Assembly (NCBI RefSeq): GCF_004684205.1
Contig: NZ_SRIO01000004.1
Location: forward strand, 153,101 to 217,100
Direction: 5' to 3'
DNA from: Candidatus Macondimonas diazotrophica
GTDB taxonomy: Bacteria; Pseudomonadota; Gammaproteobacteria; UBA5335
Length of the DNA stretch: 64,000 bases
Below the pieces are notes generated by a model, which was not told the origin of the DNA, did not search any database, and was given only the letters and a program-made list of their open reading frames with translations. Below, piece by piece: positions 18,631-26,784 of the stretch. The translations under genes were made by a program, and so were the position numbers. Numbering within the stretch: position 1 is the first letter of the stretch; each line of letters starts with the position of its first letter.

Positions 18631-18662
18631 GTTTCAATCCGCGTCCAAGCTAGGACGACAGC
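18631..18662 (-). repeat. Solitary type I-C-repeat-like sequence between cas3 and cas5
   Basis: Read on the minus strand, this 32-nt element has a CGTCC/GGACG stem and ends in GCGGATTGAAAC. Its last 12 bases are identical to the 3' end of the CRISPR repeat at 24829-24865. The general form (short GC stem followed by GGATTGAAAC) is that of type I-C repeats, but the stem sequence differs from the array's. A 10-bp direct repeat (CCGATCTTGG) adjoins it at 18622-18631 and recurs at 18680-18689. It could be a relic of another array, an autoregulatory crRNA-like element or chance. No second copy is adjacent. Confidence 0.4.
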
Positions 18663-18734
18663 ATATTACCTGTATTGAACCGATCTTGGAAATAAATTAA
18701 TGTTGCGCCGTCCCTTCGGCTTGGGCGGTGCGGT

Positions 18735-18857
18735 ATGGAATGGATGGTTGGCTTCTTGCGCGAACTGAGGCTACTCCTGACCGAGCTGCCGCCAGACCGC
18801 TTCTATGTGCTTTGCGCACTCGCCTTGGCTGTAACGTTCGTATGGTGGTTTCGGTGA
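18735..18857 (+). CDS. Possible 40-residue single-pass membrane peptide in the cas3-cas5 gap
   Basis: An ATG-to-TGA frame encodes 40 residues. It starts MEWMVGFLRELRLLLTELPP and continues with an uncharged segment (FYVLCALALAVTFVWWF, about 23-39) that would make a transmembrane helix, ending in Arg. Its stop lies 22 bp before the cas5 ATG on the same strand. No convincing ribosome-binding site precedes the ATG (only a G-rich stretch), so translation is uncertain. The residue pattern, an amphipathic helix followed by a clean hydrophobic stretch, is unusual for random sequence. I recognise no family. Confidence 0.35.
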   Translation: MEWMVGFLRELRLLLTELPPDRFYVLCALALAVTFVWWFR

Positions 18858-18879
18858 GGCGCCACAGGGAGAGAACGAC

Positions 18880-19545
18880 ATGAATACCTACTGCCTCGAA
18901 GTCCGCGGCGATTTCGCCTGCTTCACCCGCCCGGAGATGAAGGTCGAGCGCGTGAGTTACGACCTCATCACGCCCTCCTCGGCGCGGGCTGTGTTCGAGG
19001 CCATTTTGTGGAAGCCGGCCATTCGCTGGCGGGTCCGGCGCATCGAGTTGCTCACCCCCATCCGCTGGATCAACCTGCGCCGCAACGAGGTGGCGGGTGT
19101 GGTCTCCACGCGCAACGTGGAGACCGCCATGCGCGCCGGTAGCGGCGATCTCGGGCTCTACATAGAGGACGAGCGCCAGCAGCGCGCCGGTCTTTTTCTG
19201 CGCGACGTGGCCTACCGCCTGCACGCGGAAATGACCCTGCAGCCCAACGCGCCGCCGGGCGAGAAGCTCGTCAAATACCGCGAGATGTTCGAGCGCCGCG
19301 CCGGCAGGGGCCAGTGCGTGAACCAGCCTTACCTCGGCTGCCGGGAGTTCGCGGCCGCGTTCCGGCTGGTGTCGGACCCGGCCGCCGAACCCGCGCCCAT
19401 CGCTGAGACGCGCGATCTGGGCTTCATGCTGCACGACCTCGACTTCCTCAATCCGGCCGATCCGGTGCCGCGCTTTTTCCGCGCGCAGATGACGGACGGC
19501 GTGGTGGCGGTGCCGGACTTCGATGACGCGGAGGTGTGCGCATGA
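18880..19545 (+). CDS. cas5c: Type I-C pre-crRNA endonuclease Cas5c (Cas5d)
   Basis: The 221-residue protein has the Cas5 opening (YCLEVRGDFACFTRPEMKVE) and the conserved I-C middle (ITPSSARAVFEAILWKPAIRWRVRRIE). In subtype I-C, which lacks Cas6, Cas5c itself cuts the repeat stem-loop to make crRNA and then caps the 5' handle in Cascade. A GGGAGAG site lies just upstream of the ATG. The stop overlaps the cas8c start in an ATGA arrangement. Confidence 0.93.
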   Translation: MNTYCLEVRGDFACFTRPEMKVERVSYDLITPSSARAVFEAILWKPAIRWRVRRIELLTPIRWINLRRNEVAGVVSTRNVETAMRAGSGDLGLYIEDERQQRAGLFLRDVAYRLHAEMTLQPNAPPGEKLVKYREMFERRAGRGQCVNQPYLGCREFAAAFRLVSDPAAEPAPIAETRDLGFMLHDLDFLNPADPVPRFFRAQMTDGVVAVPDFDDAEVCA

Positions 19546-21323
19546 TTCTGCAGGCGCTCGCCGACTACTACCGGCGCAAACAGGCCGACCCTGACCCGGC
19601 CGGGCGCCTTCCGGCCTACGGCTTCGAGGAGAAGGAGATTCCCTTCATCCTCGAAATCGACGGCGAGGGCCGGCTGGTACAGATCCTCGACACTCGCAGC
19701 GGTGAGGGCAAAAAGAAAACCGCCCAGCGCTTTCTGGTGCCCAAGGCAGTCAAAAAAACCTCCGGCGTCGCGGCCAATCTGCTCTGGGACACCGCCGAGT
19801 ACGTGCTCGGCATTGACACCCGCGGCAAGCCGGAGCGGGTGGCCGCGCAGCACGCCGCCTTTCGCGCCCGCATCGACGCGCTGCCGGCCGAGGCACAGGC
19901 GGATGCGGGCATTGTCGCCGTGCGGGCGTTTCTCGATGGCATCGACATCGATGCACTTGCTACCAGTCCCGTGTGGGAGGAGATCAAGGTCACTAACCCG
20001 TTGCTGAGCCTGCGCCGGCACGGCGATGTGGAACTGGTCTGCCAGCGTCCGGCGGTGACCGTGTTGGCAGGGGACGAGCCGGAGGACGAGGCCACCGTGA
20101 TCTGCCTCGTCAGTGGCGAGCAGGCCGCGCCGGAGCGCCTGCACGCTGCCATCAAGGGCGTGTGGGGTGCGCAAAGCTCGGGCGCCAACATCGTTTCCTT
20201 CAACCTCGACGCCTTCAATTCCTACGGCAAGAGCCAGGGCGCCAATGCGCCAGTGGGCAAGGCCGCGGCCTTTGCCTACACCACTGCCCTCAATCACCTA
20301 CTGGCCAAGGGATCGTCGCAGCGCATCCAGGTGGGCGACACCTCGACGGTATTCTGGGCCGAAGTGCCGCACGAACTCGAAACTGCCTTGCCGGACCTGT
20401 TCGGCGAGCCGCCCAAGGACGACCCGGACCGTGGCACCGACGCACTGCGCGCGCTCTACCGTGCCGTCGAGACCGGGCGTTTCGCCGTGGGCAGCGACGA
20501 CACCCGCTTTTACGTGCTGGGTCTTGCACCTAACGCGGCGCGTATTGCCGTGCGCTTCTGGGACACCGCGCCGGCCATCGAACTGGCGCGGCGCATCCGG
20601 CGGCACTTCGACGACATCGCCGTGGCGCGTTCGCCGCGCGACCCGGAGCACCTGTCGCTGTTCCGTCTGCTTACCGCGACCGCCGTGCAGGGCAAGGCCG
20701 ACAACATCCCGCCCAATCTCGGCGGCGAGGTGATGCGCGCCATCCTCGAAGGCCTGCCCTATCCCGCCACCCTGCTCAACGCCGCCGTACAGCGCTGCCG
20801 CGCCGAGCAGCAGGTGAGCTATCCGCGAGCCGCCGCCATCAAGGGCTGGCTCAACCGAGACCACCGGCGCCGCCATTCCGACCTGCCCCTCGACCACAGC
20901 GAGTTCAAGGAGAACCTCGACATGGATCAAACCGACGTGCCCTATCGGCTCGGCCGAATGTTCGCCGTACTGGAGCGTATTCAAGAAGAAGCAGCGAAGC
21001 CGAGGAAGCTCAACAGCACCATTCGCGATCGGTACTTCGGCGCCGCGTCCACTGCGCCGGTTGCCGTGTTCATGACGCTATTGCGTTTGAAAGTGAGCCA
21101 TGCCAAGCAGCTCGCGCCGGAATACGCAGGCTACTTCGAACGCCTCTTGGGGGAGATATGCGGGACCGTCGCCGAACCGAAGGTCAGCGACTTTCCGCGC
21201 CAACTGTCCCTGCCCGATCAAGGCCGCTTCGCGCTCGGCTATTACCACCAGCGCCAGAGCTTTTTCACCAAACGCGCCGCCGAATCCACAGAAAGTGAAG
21301 CCACTCAGGGAGAACCCGCATGA
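19542..21323 (+). CDS. cas8c: Type I-C Cascade large subunit Cas8c (Csd1)
   Basis: This protein of about 593 residues matches Csd1/Cas8c in position, length and sequence. Features include the N-terminal [34 protein letters not shown] and the C-terminal [13 protein letters not shown] typical of the family. Cas8c recognises the PAM and recruits Cas3. The ATG at 19542 overlaps the cas5c stop and has GGAGG seven bases upstream. A GTG six bases earlier is a weaker alternative. Its 3' end overlaps the cas7 start by four bases. Confidence 0.93.
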   Translation: MILQALADYYRRKQADPDPAGRLPAYGFEEKEIPFILEIDGEGRLVQILDTRSGEGKKKTAQRFLVPKAVKKTSGVAANLLWDTAEYVLGIDTRGKPERVAAQHAAFRARIDALPAEAQADAGIVAVRAFLDGIDIDALATSPVWEEIKVTNPLLSLRRHGDVELVCQRPAVTVLAGDEPEDEATVICLVSGEQAAPERLHAAIKGVWGAQSSGANIVSFNLDAFNSYGKSQGANAPVGKAAAFAYTTALNHLLAKGSSQRIQVGDTSTVFWAEVPHELETALPDLFGEPPKDDPDRGTDALRALYRAVETGRFAVGSDDTRFYVLGLAPNAARIAVRFWDTAPAIELARRIRRHFDDIAVARSPRDPEHLSLFRLLTATAVQGKADNIPPNLGGEVMRAILEGLPYPATLLNAAVQRCRAEQQVSYPRAAAIKGWLNRDHRRRHSDLPLDHSEFKENLDMDQTDVPYRLGRMFAVLERIQEEAAKPRKLNSTIRDRYFGAASTAPVAVFMTLLRLKVSHAKQLAPEYAGYFERLLGEICGTVAEPKVSDFPRQLSLPDQGRFALGYYHQRQSFFTKRAAESTESEATQGEPA

Positions 21324-22201
21324 GCCTTGCCCATCGTTATGACTTCGTCCTGCTGTTCGACGTGAAGGACGGCAACCCCAATGGCGACCCGGACGCCGGC
21401 AACCTGCCGCGTTTGGATGCCGAAACCGGCCATGGTCTGGTGACTGACGTGGCGCTCAAGCGCAAGGTGCGCAATTTCGTCGGGCTGGTGAACGGCGAGC
21501 AGCCGCCGTACGAGATTTACGTGAAGGAAAAGGCCATCCTCAACAACCAGCACAAGCGGGCGTATATCGGCATCGGCCGGGAAGACCTGCTCGTCGGCGA
21601 CGACAAAAAGCGCAAGGGCGGCGATGCCGTGGATGACGCCCGCACCTGGATGTGCCGCAACTTCTTCGACGTGCGCACCTTCGGCGCCGTGATGTCCACC
21701 GGCATCAACTGCGGCCAGGTGCGCGGGCCGATCCAGCTCACCTTCGCGCGCTCGGTCGATCCCATCGTCGCTTCGGAACATTCCATCACGCGCATGGCCG
21801 TCGCCACCGAGGCGGAAGCCGAAAAGCAGGAAGGCGACAACCGCACCATGGGCCGCAAGCACACCGTGCCCTATGGCCTGTACCGGGCACACGGCTTCGT
21901 GTCGGCTTTTCTCGCCAAGCAGACCGGCTTTTCCGATGACGATCTCACGCTGTTCTGGCAGGCGCTGTGCCAGATGTTCGAGCACGACCGCTCCGCCGCG
22001 CGCGGCGAGATGACCACGCGCGGGCTGTACGTGTTCCAGCACGATTCGGAGCTTGGCAATGCGCCCGCGCATGCGCTGTTCGAGCGGGTGCAGGTGCAGC
22101 GCAATATGGGGGTGGAAGTACCGCGCTCGTTTGCGGATTATGCGGTGAGCGTCGCGGCGGACGACCTGCCGAATGGCGTGACCCTGATGCAGCCTTGTTG
22201 A
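21320..22201 (+). CDS. cas7c: Type I-C Cascade backbone Cas7c (Csd2)
   Basis: This 293-residue Cas7 protein has the family opening [19 protein letters not shown] and the conserved [20 protein letters not shown] and [10 protein letters not shown] segments. Several copies coat the crRNA spacer in Cascade. The start overlaps the end of cas8c (ATGA). The next gene in the operon is not cas4, as usual, but a HicB-like gene 23 bp downstream. Confidence 0.95.
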   Translation: MSLAHRYDFVLLFDVKDGNPNGDPDAGNLPRLDAETGHGLVTDVALKRKVRNFVGLVNGEQPPYEIYVKEKAILNNQHKRAYIGIGREDLLVGDDKKRKGGDAVDDARTWMCRNFFDVRTFGAVMSTGINCGQVRGPIQLTFARSVDPIVASEHSITRMAVATEAEAEKQEGDNRTMGRKHTVPYGLYRAHGFVSAFLAKQTGFSDDDLTLFWQALCQMFEHDRSAARGEMTTRGLYVFQHDSELGNAPAHALFERVQVQRNMGVEVPRSFADYAVSVAADDLPNGVTLMQPC

Positions 22202-22224
22202 GAGCCGATACCGGAGCGATACCG

Positions 22225-22431
22225 ATGAGCGAACTTCACGTCATTGTCGAACAGGCCCCGGAGGGCGGCTACCTCGCCCGCGCCGTCGGCGCGGACATCT
22301 TCACCGAGGCCGACGACCTGGAGCAGTTGCGCGCCCAGGTGCGGGACGCGGTGCGCTGTCATTTAGAGCCCGGCCAATGCCCGAGCCTGATCCGCCTGCA
22401 CATCTCGCGCGAGGAGGTCATCGCCGCGTGA
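22225..22431 (+). CDS. hicB: HicB-like antitoxin embedded in the cas operon
   Basis: The 68-residue protein has the HicB/UPF0150 partial RNase-H-like fold: LHVIVEQAPEGGYLARAVG, then FTEADDLEQLRAQVRDAVRCH. The family binds and blocks HicA. It lacks the C-terminal ribbon-helix-helix or HTH domain of longer HicB proteins, so it may not autoregulate by binding DNA. Similar short proteins are sometimes misnamed 2-oxoisovalerate dehydrogenase and are regularly followed by a HicA gene, as here. The ATG at 22225 lies 23 bp after the cas7 stop. The stop TGA overlaps the hicA GTG, suggesting coupled synthesis. Confidence 0.75.
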   Translation: MSELHVIVEQAPEGGYLARAVGADIFTEADDLEQLRAQVRDAVRCHLEPGQCPSLIRLHISREEVIAA

Positions 22432-22670
22432 GACTGCCGCGTGACCTCACCGGTGCGGAACTGGTCCGGCGCCTGGCCAGGCTCGGGTATGGCATCACGC
22501 GCCAGACCGGCAACCACATGCGCCCAACCAGCCAACTGCGCGGTGAACATCACGTCCCGGTGCCACGCCACGATCCGCTGCGCGTGGGAACCCTTGCGGC
22601 CGTCCTGGACGCCGTCGCTGCTCATCACGGCCTCGACCGGGATGAGCTGCTGTCGCGCCTCGTGGAGTGA
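22428..22670 (+). CDS. hicA: HicA-like mRNA interferase toxin embedded in the cas operon
   Basis: The 80-residue protein has the HicA (YcfA) double-stranded-RNA-binding-like fold: LTGAELVRRLARLGYGITRQ, then TGNHMRP, GEHHVPVPRHDPLRVGTL and a C-terminal helix. The catalytic His of HicA sits in a G-S/N-H context and is retained (TGNH). The RVGTL segment that ends the family domain is also intact. The GTG start at 22428 overlaps the hicB stop, with AGGAGG ten bases upstream. The stop is three bases before the cas4 start, so the pair is locked into the cas transcript. Whether it is toxic is not shown by sequence. Confidence 0.75.
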   Translation: MRLPRDLTGAELVRRLARLGYGITRQTGNHMRPTSQLRGEHHVPVPRHDPLRVGTLAAVLDAVAAHHGLDRDELLSRLVE

Positions 22671-22673
22671 GCT

Positions 22674-23303
22674 GTGCGCGAGGACGGCGACCCCATTCCT
22701 CTCTCCGCCCTCCAGCACTGGTGCTACTGCCCGCGCCAGTGCGGGTTGATTCATCTTGAGCAGGCGTTCGCCGACAACCTCCACACCGCGCGCGGCAACG
22801 CGGTGCATCGGCTGGTGGACACGCCCGGCTACGAGATGCAGGCTGGAGTGAAGGTGGAGCGCGCGCTGCCACTGTGGTCCGATCAGTTTGGCCTGATCGG
22901 CAAGGCCGATCTGGTCGAGTTCCACTCCAACGGACGCATTTTTCCGGTCGAGTTCAAGCACGGCCGGCGGCGCCAGAAGCGCCACGACGACGTGCAGCTC
23001 GCCGCCCAGGCGCTGTGCCTTGAAGAGATGCTCGGCCGGCCGGTCACGCACGGTGCGATCTACCACGCCTCGAGCCGCCGCCGGCGCGAGGTGGAGATCA
23101 CCCCGGCGCTGCGGGCGCTGGTGGTCGAGACCGCCGGGGCAATCCGCACGATGCTGGCGAGCGGCCGCCTGCCGCCACCGGTGAACGACGCGCGCTGCCG
23201 TGAGTGCTCGCTGATCGAGATCTGCCAACCGGCGGCGCTGGCGGGGCAGAACGTGCAACGCGAACTGCGTGCCGAGCTGTTCAGCGCCACCGACGAAGGG
23301 TAG
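22674..23303 (+). CDS. cas4: CRISPR adaptation nuclease Cas4
   Basis: The 209-residue RecB-like nuclease has the iron-sulfur cysteines split between the N-terminal YCPRQC region and the C-terminal CRECSLIEIC. The catalytic acidic residues lie in IGKADLVEF and FPVEFKHGR. Cas4 selects PAM-bearing prespacers and trims them for Cas1-Cas2. The GTG at 22674 has GGAGTGA just upstream, inside the end of hicA. cas1 follows after 5 bp. Confidence 0.93.
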   Translation: MREDGDPIPLSALQHWCYCPRQCGLIHLEQAFADNLHTARGNAVHRLVDTPGYEMQAGVKVERALPLWSDQFGLIGKADLVEFHSNGRIFPVEFKHGRRRQKRHDDVQLAAQALCLEEMLGRPVTHGAIYHASSRRRREVEITPALRALVVETAGAIRTMLASGRLPPPVNDARCRECSLIEICQPAALAGQNVQRELRAELFSATDEG

Positions 23304-23308
23304 CCGCC

Positions 23309-24343
23309 GTGTACACCCTGCAAAACACGCTCTACGTGATGACGCCAAACGCCTACGCGCACCTGGAGAACAACACGCTGCGCATCGACGTGGAGCGCGA
23401 AAAGCGCCTGCAGGTGCCGCTGCATCACCTGGGCAGCCTGGTCTGCTTCGGCAACGTGCTGGTTTCGCCGGCACTGATGCACCGCATGGCCGACGAGGGC
23501 AAATCGGTGGTACTGCTGGACGGCAGCGGCCGCTTCAAGGCGCGGCTCGAAGGGCCGGTGTCGGGCAACATCCTGCTGCGTCAGGCACACCATCGCAGCG
23601 CGGCGGATGGTGCGTTTGCACTCGAATTTGCCCGCGCCGTCATCGCCGGCAAGCTCAGGAACAGCCGCAGCCTGCTGCTGCGCGCGGCGCGTGAGGCTGC
23701 GGATGCCGCAGAGCAGGCGCAGCTTACGCGCGCGGCGGACAACCTCGCCGCGTCGCTGCGCGCCCTGGCGCAAGCACGCGATCTCGACACCCTGCGCGGC
23801 GTGGAGGGCGAAGCTGCGCGCGGCTATTTCGCGGCGCTGAATCTGGTCGTCAAACCGCAGGCGCGCGAGCACTTCGCGCTCAACGGCCGCACCCGCCGGC
23901 CGCCGCTCGATCGCTTCAACGCGCTGCTGTCGTTCCTCTATTCCATGCTGATGAACGACTGCCGCTCGGCGCTGGAAACTGTCGGCCTTGATCCCCAACT
24001 CGGCTATCTGCACGCGGTGCGCCCCGGCCGCGCCGCGCTGGCGCTGGACCTGCAGGAGGAATTTCGCGCCGTGCTGGCTGATCGACTGGCGCTCACCCTC
24101 ATCAACCGCGGCCAGCTCGGTCCCAGGGATTTTGATGAACGCGAAGGTGGCGCGGTGATGCTGCGCGACAACGGCCGCCGCGCCGTCGTCACCGCCTGGC
24201 AGGAGCGCAAGCAGGAGGAAATCACCCACCCGCTGCTTGGCATCAAGGTGTCGATCGGCATCGTCCCCTTCGTGCAGGCGCGGCTGATGGCGCGCACCGT
24301 GCGTGGCGAAATGGACGGCTATCTGCCGTACCTGCCGAAATAG
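23309..24343 (+). CDS. cas1: CRISPR integrase Cas1 (I-C)
   Basis: The 344-residue Cas1 carries the conserved metal-binding residues in their usual contexts: Glu in LRGVEGEAARGYF, His in GYLHAVRPGR and Glu/Asp in LDLQEEFRAVLADRL. The N-terminal beta domain begins YTLQNTLYVMTPNAY. Cas1 with Cas2 inserts new spacers at the leader end of the array. The GTG at 23309 follows the cas4 stop by five bases and starts exactly at the conserved N-terminus. The longer frame would overlap cas4. Confidence 0.95.
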   Translation: MYTLQNTLYVMTPNAYAHLENNTLRIDVEREKRLQVPLHHLGSLVCFGNVLVSPALMHRMADEGKSVVLLDGSGRFKARLEGPVSGNILLRQAHHRSAADGAFALEFARAVIAGKLRNSRSLLLRAAREAADAAEQAQLTRAADNLAASLRALAQARDLDTLRGVEGEAARGYFAALNLVVKPQAREHFALNGRTRRPPLDRFNALLSFLYSMLMNDCRSALETVGLDPQLGYLHAVRPGRAALALDLQEEFRAVLADRLALTLINRGQLGPRDFDEREGGAVMLRDNGRRAVVTAWQERKQEEITHPLLGIKVSIGIVPFVQARLMARTVRGEMDGYLPYLPK

Positions 24344-24352
24344 GAACTCATC

Positions 24353-24643
24353 ATGTTGGTCGTCGTCACCTACGATGTTTCTACCGAAACCGCCGCTGGC
24401 CGACGGCGCCTGCGCCGCGTGGCCAAAGTCTGCGAGAGCACGGGCCAGCGGGTGCAGAAGTCGGTGTTCGAATGTCAAGTCAACGAGATGCAGATGGAAC
24501 AGCTCGAACGCGCGCTGCTCGCCGAGATCGACGAGACGGCAGACAACCTACGCTTCTACCGGATCACCGAATCGGCCCACCTGCGGGTGAAGCAGTACGG
24601 CGTGTTCCGGGCGGTGGACTTCGAGGGGCCGTTGGTGATTTGA
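24353..24643 (+). CDS. cas2: CRISPR adaptation protein Cas2
   Basis: The 96-residue ferredoxin-like protein begins [13 protein letters not shown] with the conserved Asp at the end of strand 1. Further family parts are [17 protein letters not shown] and [10 protein letters not shown]. It dimerises and bridges two Cas1 dimers in the integration complex. It is the last gene of the operon, followed by the leader and array. Confidence 0.95.
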   Translation: MLVVVTYDVSTETAAGRRRLRRVAKVCESTGQRVQKSVFECQVNEMQMEQLERALLAEIDETADNLRFYRITESAHLRVKQYGVFRAVDFEGPLVI

Positions 24644-24828
24644 TGAGGCTGCGCGGACCCTGAGTGAGGTGAAATTCCCCGGACGGTTCGCGCAACGGCT
24701 TAATTATTGAAAAGAAAGGAAAGTCTTGTGTTGTGCGGAACTTTACCAAGAGGCAATTGCGCCCGCAGAACAAATTTCGCGCAGCACGCAGAGAATTCGC
24801 TTTGGTGGCCGATGGCTGCCAAGGTGGA
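24644..24828 (+). promoter_or_regulatory. CRISPR leader region
   Basis: These 185 bp lie between cas2 and the first repeat and hold no gene. They include an A/T-rich purine stretch (TTAATTATTGAAAAGAAAGG, 24700-24719) that stands out from the GC-rich surroundings, as expected for a leader carrying the array promoter and the integration signal. No clear -35/-10 pair could be assigned. Confidence 0.55.
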
Positions 24829-24939
24829 GTATCTCCCGGCTAAAAAGCCGGGAGCGGATTGAAACCGTGACGAAAGACGCATTTACAGCGAGCCATCCGA
24901 GCGTATCTCCCGGCTAAAAAGCCGGGAGCGGTTTTGAAG
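24829..24939 (+). CRISPR. Minimal type I-C array: two repeats, one spacer
   Basis: Repeat 1 spans 24829-24865 (37 nt) and repeat 2 starts at 24903. They flank a single 37-nt spacer (24866-24902). The repeat contains a perfect 9-bp stem (CTCCCGGCT/AGCCGGGAG) with a four-A loop and ends GGATTGAAAC, the I-C-type 3' handle. The second copy is identical for its first 29 bases and then diverges (TTTTGAAGC), as a terminal repeat often does. So the locus has only one spacer on this side. The orientation is given by the cas genes, the A/T-rich leader and the degenerate distal repeat. Confidence 0.88.
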
Positions 24940-24966
24940 CTGCTATTGGACTGCCTGTAGCGCTTG

Positions 24967-24988
24967 ACCGGCGGCGGTTTCTTTTTTT
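24967..24988 (+). terminator. Possible terminator downstream of the array
   Basis: A short 4-bp stem (ACCG/CGGT with a GCGG loop) is followed by TTCTTTTTTT. The T-run is clear but the stem is weak. It lies 28 bp past the last repeat and just before the convergent FMN-binding gene. Confidence 0.35.
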
Positions 24989-25002
24989 CGCGAAGCTCCG
25001 GT

Positions 25003-25608
25003 TCATTCGCCCGGATGTTGCTGCGCCAGGAAGAGCGCCAGACGGGTCATCCTTTCCAGCGCATTGACCGATAGCGTGGCCCCGGAAATGCCGTTGATAG
25101 AGCGATCAAGGCGCTGGTTATCGTTCAGGCTGGCGCCTTCGAACTGGCGCGTGAACGCCGGATAGCGTACCTCACCGCCGCGGCTCTCCCGATAGATCAG
25201 AATGCGGACCCTTTCGATCCGGCCGTCCTGAATCAGAATACCTGTCGTGATTGGCTGCTCCTTGCCGATTTCCTCGAGAATGAACGCCACACGCCCGGTG
25301 GTCCGCCAGTAGGTAATTCGCGGTGGTGGGCGATGCCCCAGGATCGCCGTCGCGCCCTCGCCCAAAGGCCCGGTGAGCCAGAGTGTCTGCGCCGGTGGTG
25401 GGTTGCCGTCAAAGCTGTCGGCGATGAAGTCCTCGGGTGCCTGGTACACGCGGGTTGCCCCGCACAAGGCCGCGATCAGAACGACCGCGTATCCGGCGCG
25501 CACGACGCGCCGGATACGGGTCTTCCAGCGCGCCGGGGCGCTTCTGTCGTGATGCTCAGAATTGATAGCCGATGCCCAGATTGAAGCCATCGAAGCCACC
25601 GCGCCCAT
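25003..25608 (-). CDS. Membrane-anchored FMN-binding domain protein
   Basis: The protein has an N-terminal hydrophobic anchor (YAVVLIAALCGATRVYQA). A periplasmic FMN-binding domain follows, with TTGRVAFILEEIGKEQPITT and GGEVRYPAFTRQFEGASL. It ends in the flavinylation motif NGISGATLSVNAL, where the Ser after SGATL is the expected FMN attachment residue. Such domains carry covalent FMN in extracytosolic electron transfer. The start is uncertain: ATGs at 25608 and 25590 overlap the end of the porin gene, and a GTG at 25503 would begin right before the anchor. It is the second gene of an operon with the porin, so it shares that operon's Fur-box-like control. Confidence 0.75.
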   Translation of the reverse strand: MGAVASMASIWASAINSEHHDRSAPARWKTRIRRVVRAGYAVVLIAALCGATRVYQAPEDFIADSFDGNPPPAQTLWLTGPLGEGATAILGHRPPPRITYWRTTGRVAFILEEIGKEQPITTGILIQDGRIERVRILIYRESRGGEVRYPAFTRQFEGASLNDNQRLDRSINGISGATLSVNALERMTRLALFLAQQHPGE

Positions 25609-26728
25609 CGGGGCCGTTCTGCCACTGATAGTCGGCCTTCAGCACCACTTGCGGAATGGGCCAGAAGTTCACGCCGATGTCGGTCTGGTCGAAGGTGTTG
25701 TCGCCCGCTGCGCCCGCTTCGGTCTCCCATTCGCTGTAGCGCGCAAAGACGCCCCACTGCGGCGCAATGCGCCAAGAGGGCTCGACATACCAGCCATACT
25801 GCTCATCCCGGCCAACCGCTTCGGCCTCGGCGCTGTCCAGGTCCCATCGTGCGTAGAGGGCGCGCAGGCCCAGCGGACCCCGCTCCAAGGCGACATGGGT
25901 TTCCACCAGCACAGCAGGGGTTTCAGGTCCTTCACCCTGGGTGATGTCGCGTTGGTACTGCGACGAAATTCCCCAGGAAACACCCGGTACCCCGGCCCAG
26001 CGCAACCGCCCGGTCACGGCCGGATCGCTTGCATCGGCTTCGGAGACTTTCTGGCGTCCGCCGCGGATGCTGAAATCATCGCTGTTCAGCCCCGAATGCA
26101 GGGCCAGATCGTATCCCCAGCCGGTTCCGAAGTTGCCGGAGAGGGCAGCGCCGCCTTCCCACCAGGTGGTCGGGATGATCACGCGCTCGATGGGATTGCG
26201 TTCGACGCCGTAGAAGGTCGGGGGTTCGTGGGTTTCATTGAGCATCCCCACCGGGACCAGAAACAGGCCGCCCTTGGCCTGCGTGTTGTCGTTCAGGTCA
26301 AACTCGATGTACGCCTGTTCCAGCTCGATTTCGCCGTTCTGATCGTCGCCGGCAATGGCGTGTTCCAGCTCGACTTCCGAGCGAAAGCGGATGCGGTCGG
26401 TGAAGTCGTAGCCGAGGAACATCACGAAGCGATGAAAATCGATCTCGTCTTTGGTGGCGCCGGTTTCATCGTTTTCCAGATTGTTGTAGTGCAGCTCGCC
26501 GTAACCGCCCAAATGGAAGCCATCGAGCGGAGATGTGGCGTTCCCCGGCGCTTCGGCGGCATCGGCCAGCGCGTCGAGCCGGCGTTCGGTTTCCTCGAGC
26601 CGCTGGCGCAGATTGTCGATCTCTTCCTGAGGCGTCGGGGCTGCGAATGCGGTTCCCAGTCCTGCCAGGCTTAGTCCACCGAGTTGTAACGCGGTCTTGA
26701 TCAGTTGCGCTGATGTGGAATTTTTCAT
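25556..26728 (-). CDS. Outer-membrane porin (phosphate-selective-porin-like)
   Basis: The 390-residue protein has a signal peptide (ending GTAFAAP), a short coiled coil (EEIDNLRQRLEETERRLDAL), then a long beta-barrel pattern ending in GIGYQF with the terminal Phe used for BAM insertion. Internal parts such as FHLGGYGELHYNNLE, EVELEHAIAGDDQNGEIELE and PTTWWEGGAALSGNFG resemble OprP/O-type or related porins. The acidic periplasm-to-pore segment might favour cations. The ATG at 26728 starts the signal peptide; the open frame extends further upstream without support. Its upstream region holds a Fur-box-like site, and the FMN-binding gene overlaps its 3' end, suggesting a role in metal (iron) supply. 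Confidence 0.8.
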   Translation of the reverse strand: MKNSTSAQLIKTALQLGGLSLAGLGTAFAAPTPQEEIDNLRQRLEETERRLDALADAAEAPGNATSPLDGFHLGGYGELHYNNLENDETGATKDEIDFHRFVMFLGYDFTDRIRFRSEVELEHAIAGDDQNGEIELEQAYIEFDLNDNTQAKGGLFLVPVGMLNETHEPPTFYGVERNPIERVIIPTTWWEGGAALSGNFGTGWGYDLALHSGLNSDDFSIRGGRQKVSEADASDPAVTGRLRWAGVPGVSWGISSQYQRDITQGEGPETPAVLVETHVALERGPLGLRALYARWDLDSAEAEAVGRDEQYGWYVEPSWRIAPQWGVFARYSEWETEAGAAGDNTFDQTDIGVNFWPIPQVVLKADYQWQNGPDGRGGFDGFNLGIGYQF

Positions 26729-26784
26729 TATGGCTATTCCATCTGTCCTGAGTAGAGGAGCGTGCGAATTTACCAAAACGCTTG

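Noticed and set aside
24829..24939. The paired palindromes downstream of cas2 as tandem terminators
   Set aside because: The two copies are identical over 29 bases, are spaced by 37 bases of unique DNA, end in GGATTGAAAC and adjoin cas2, which fits a CRISPR array much better.
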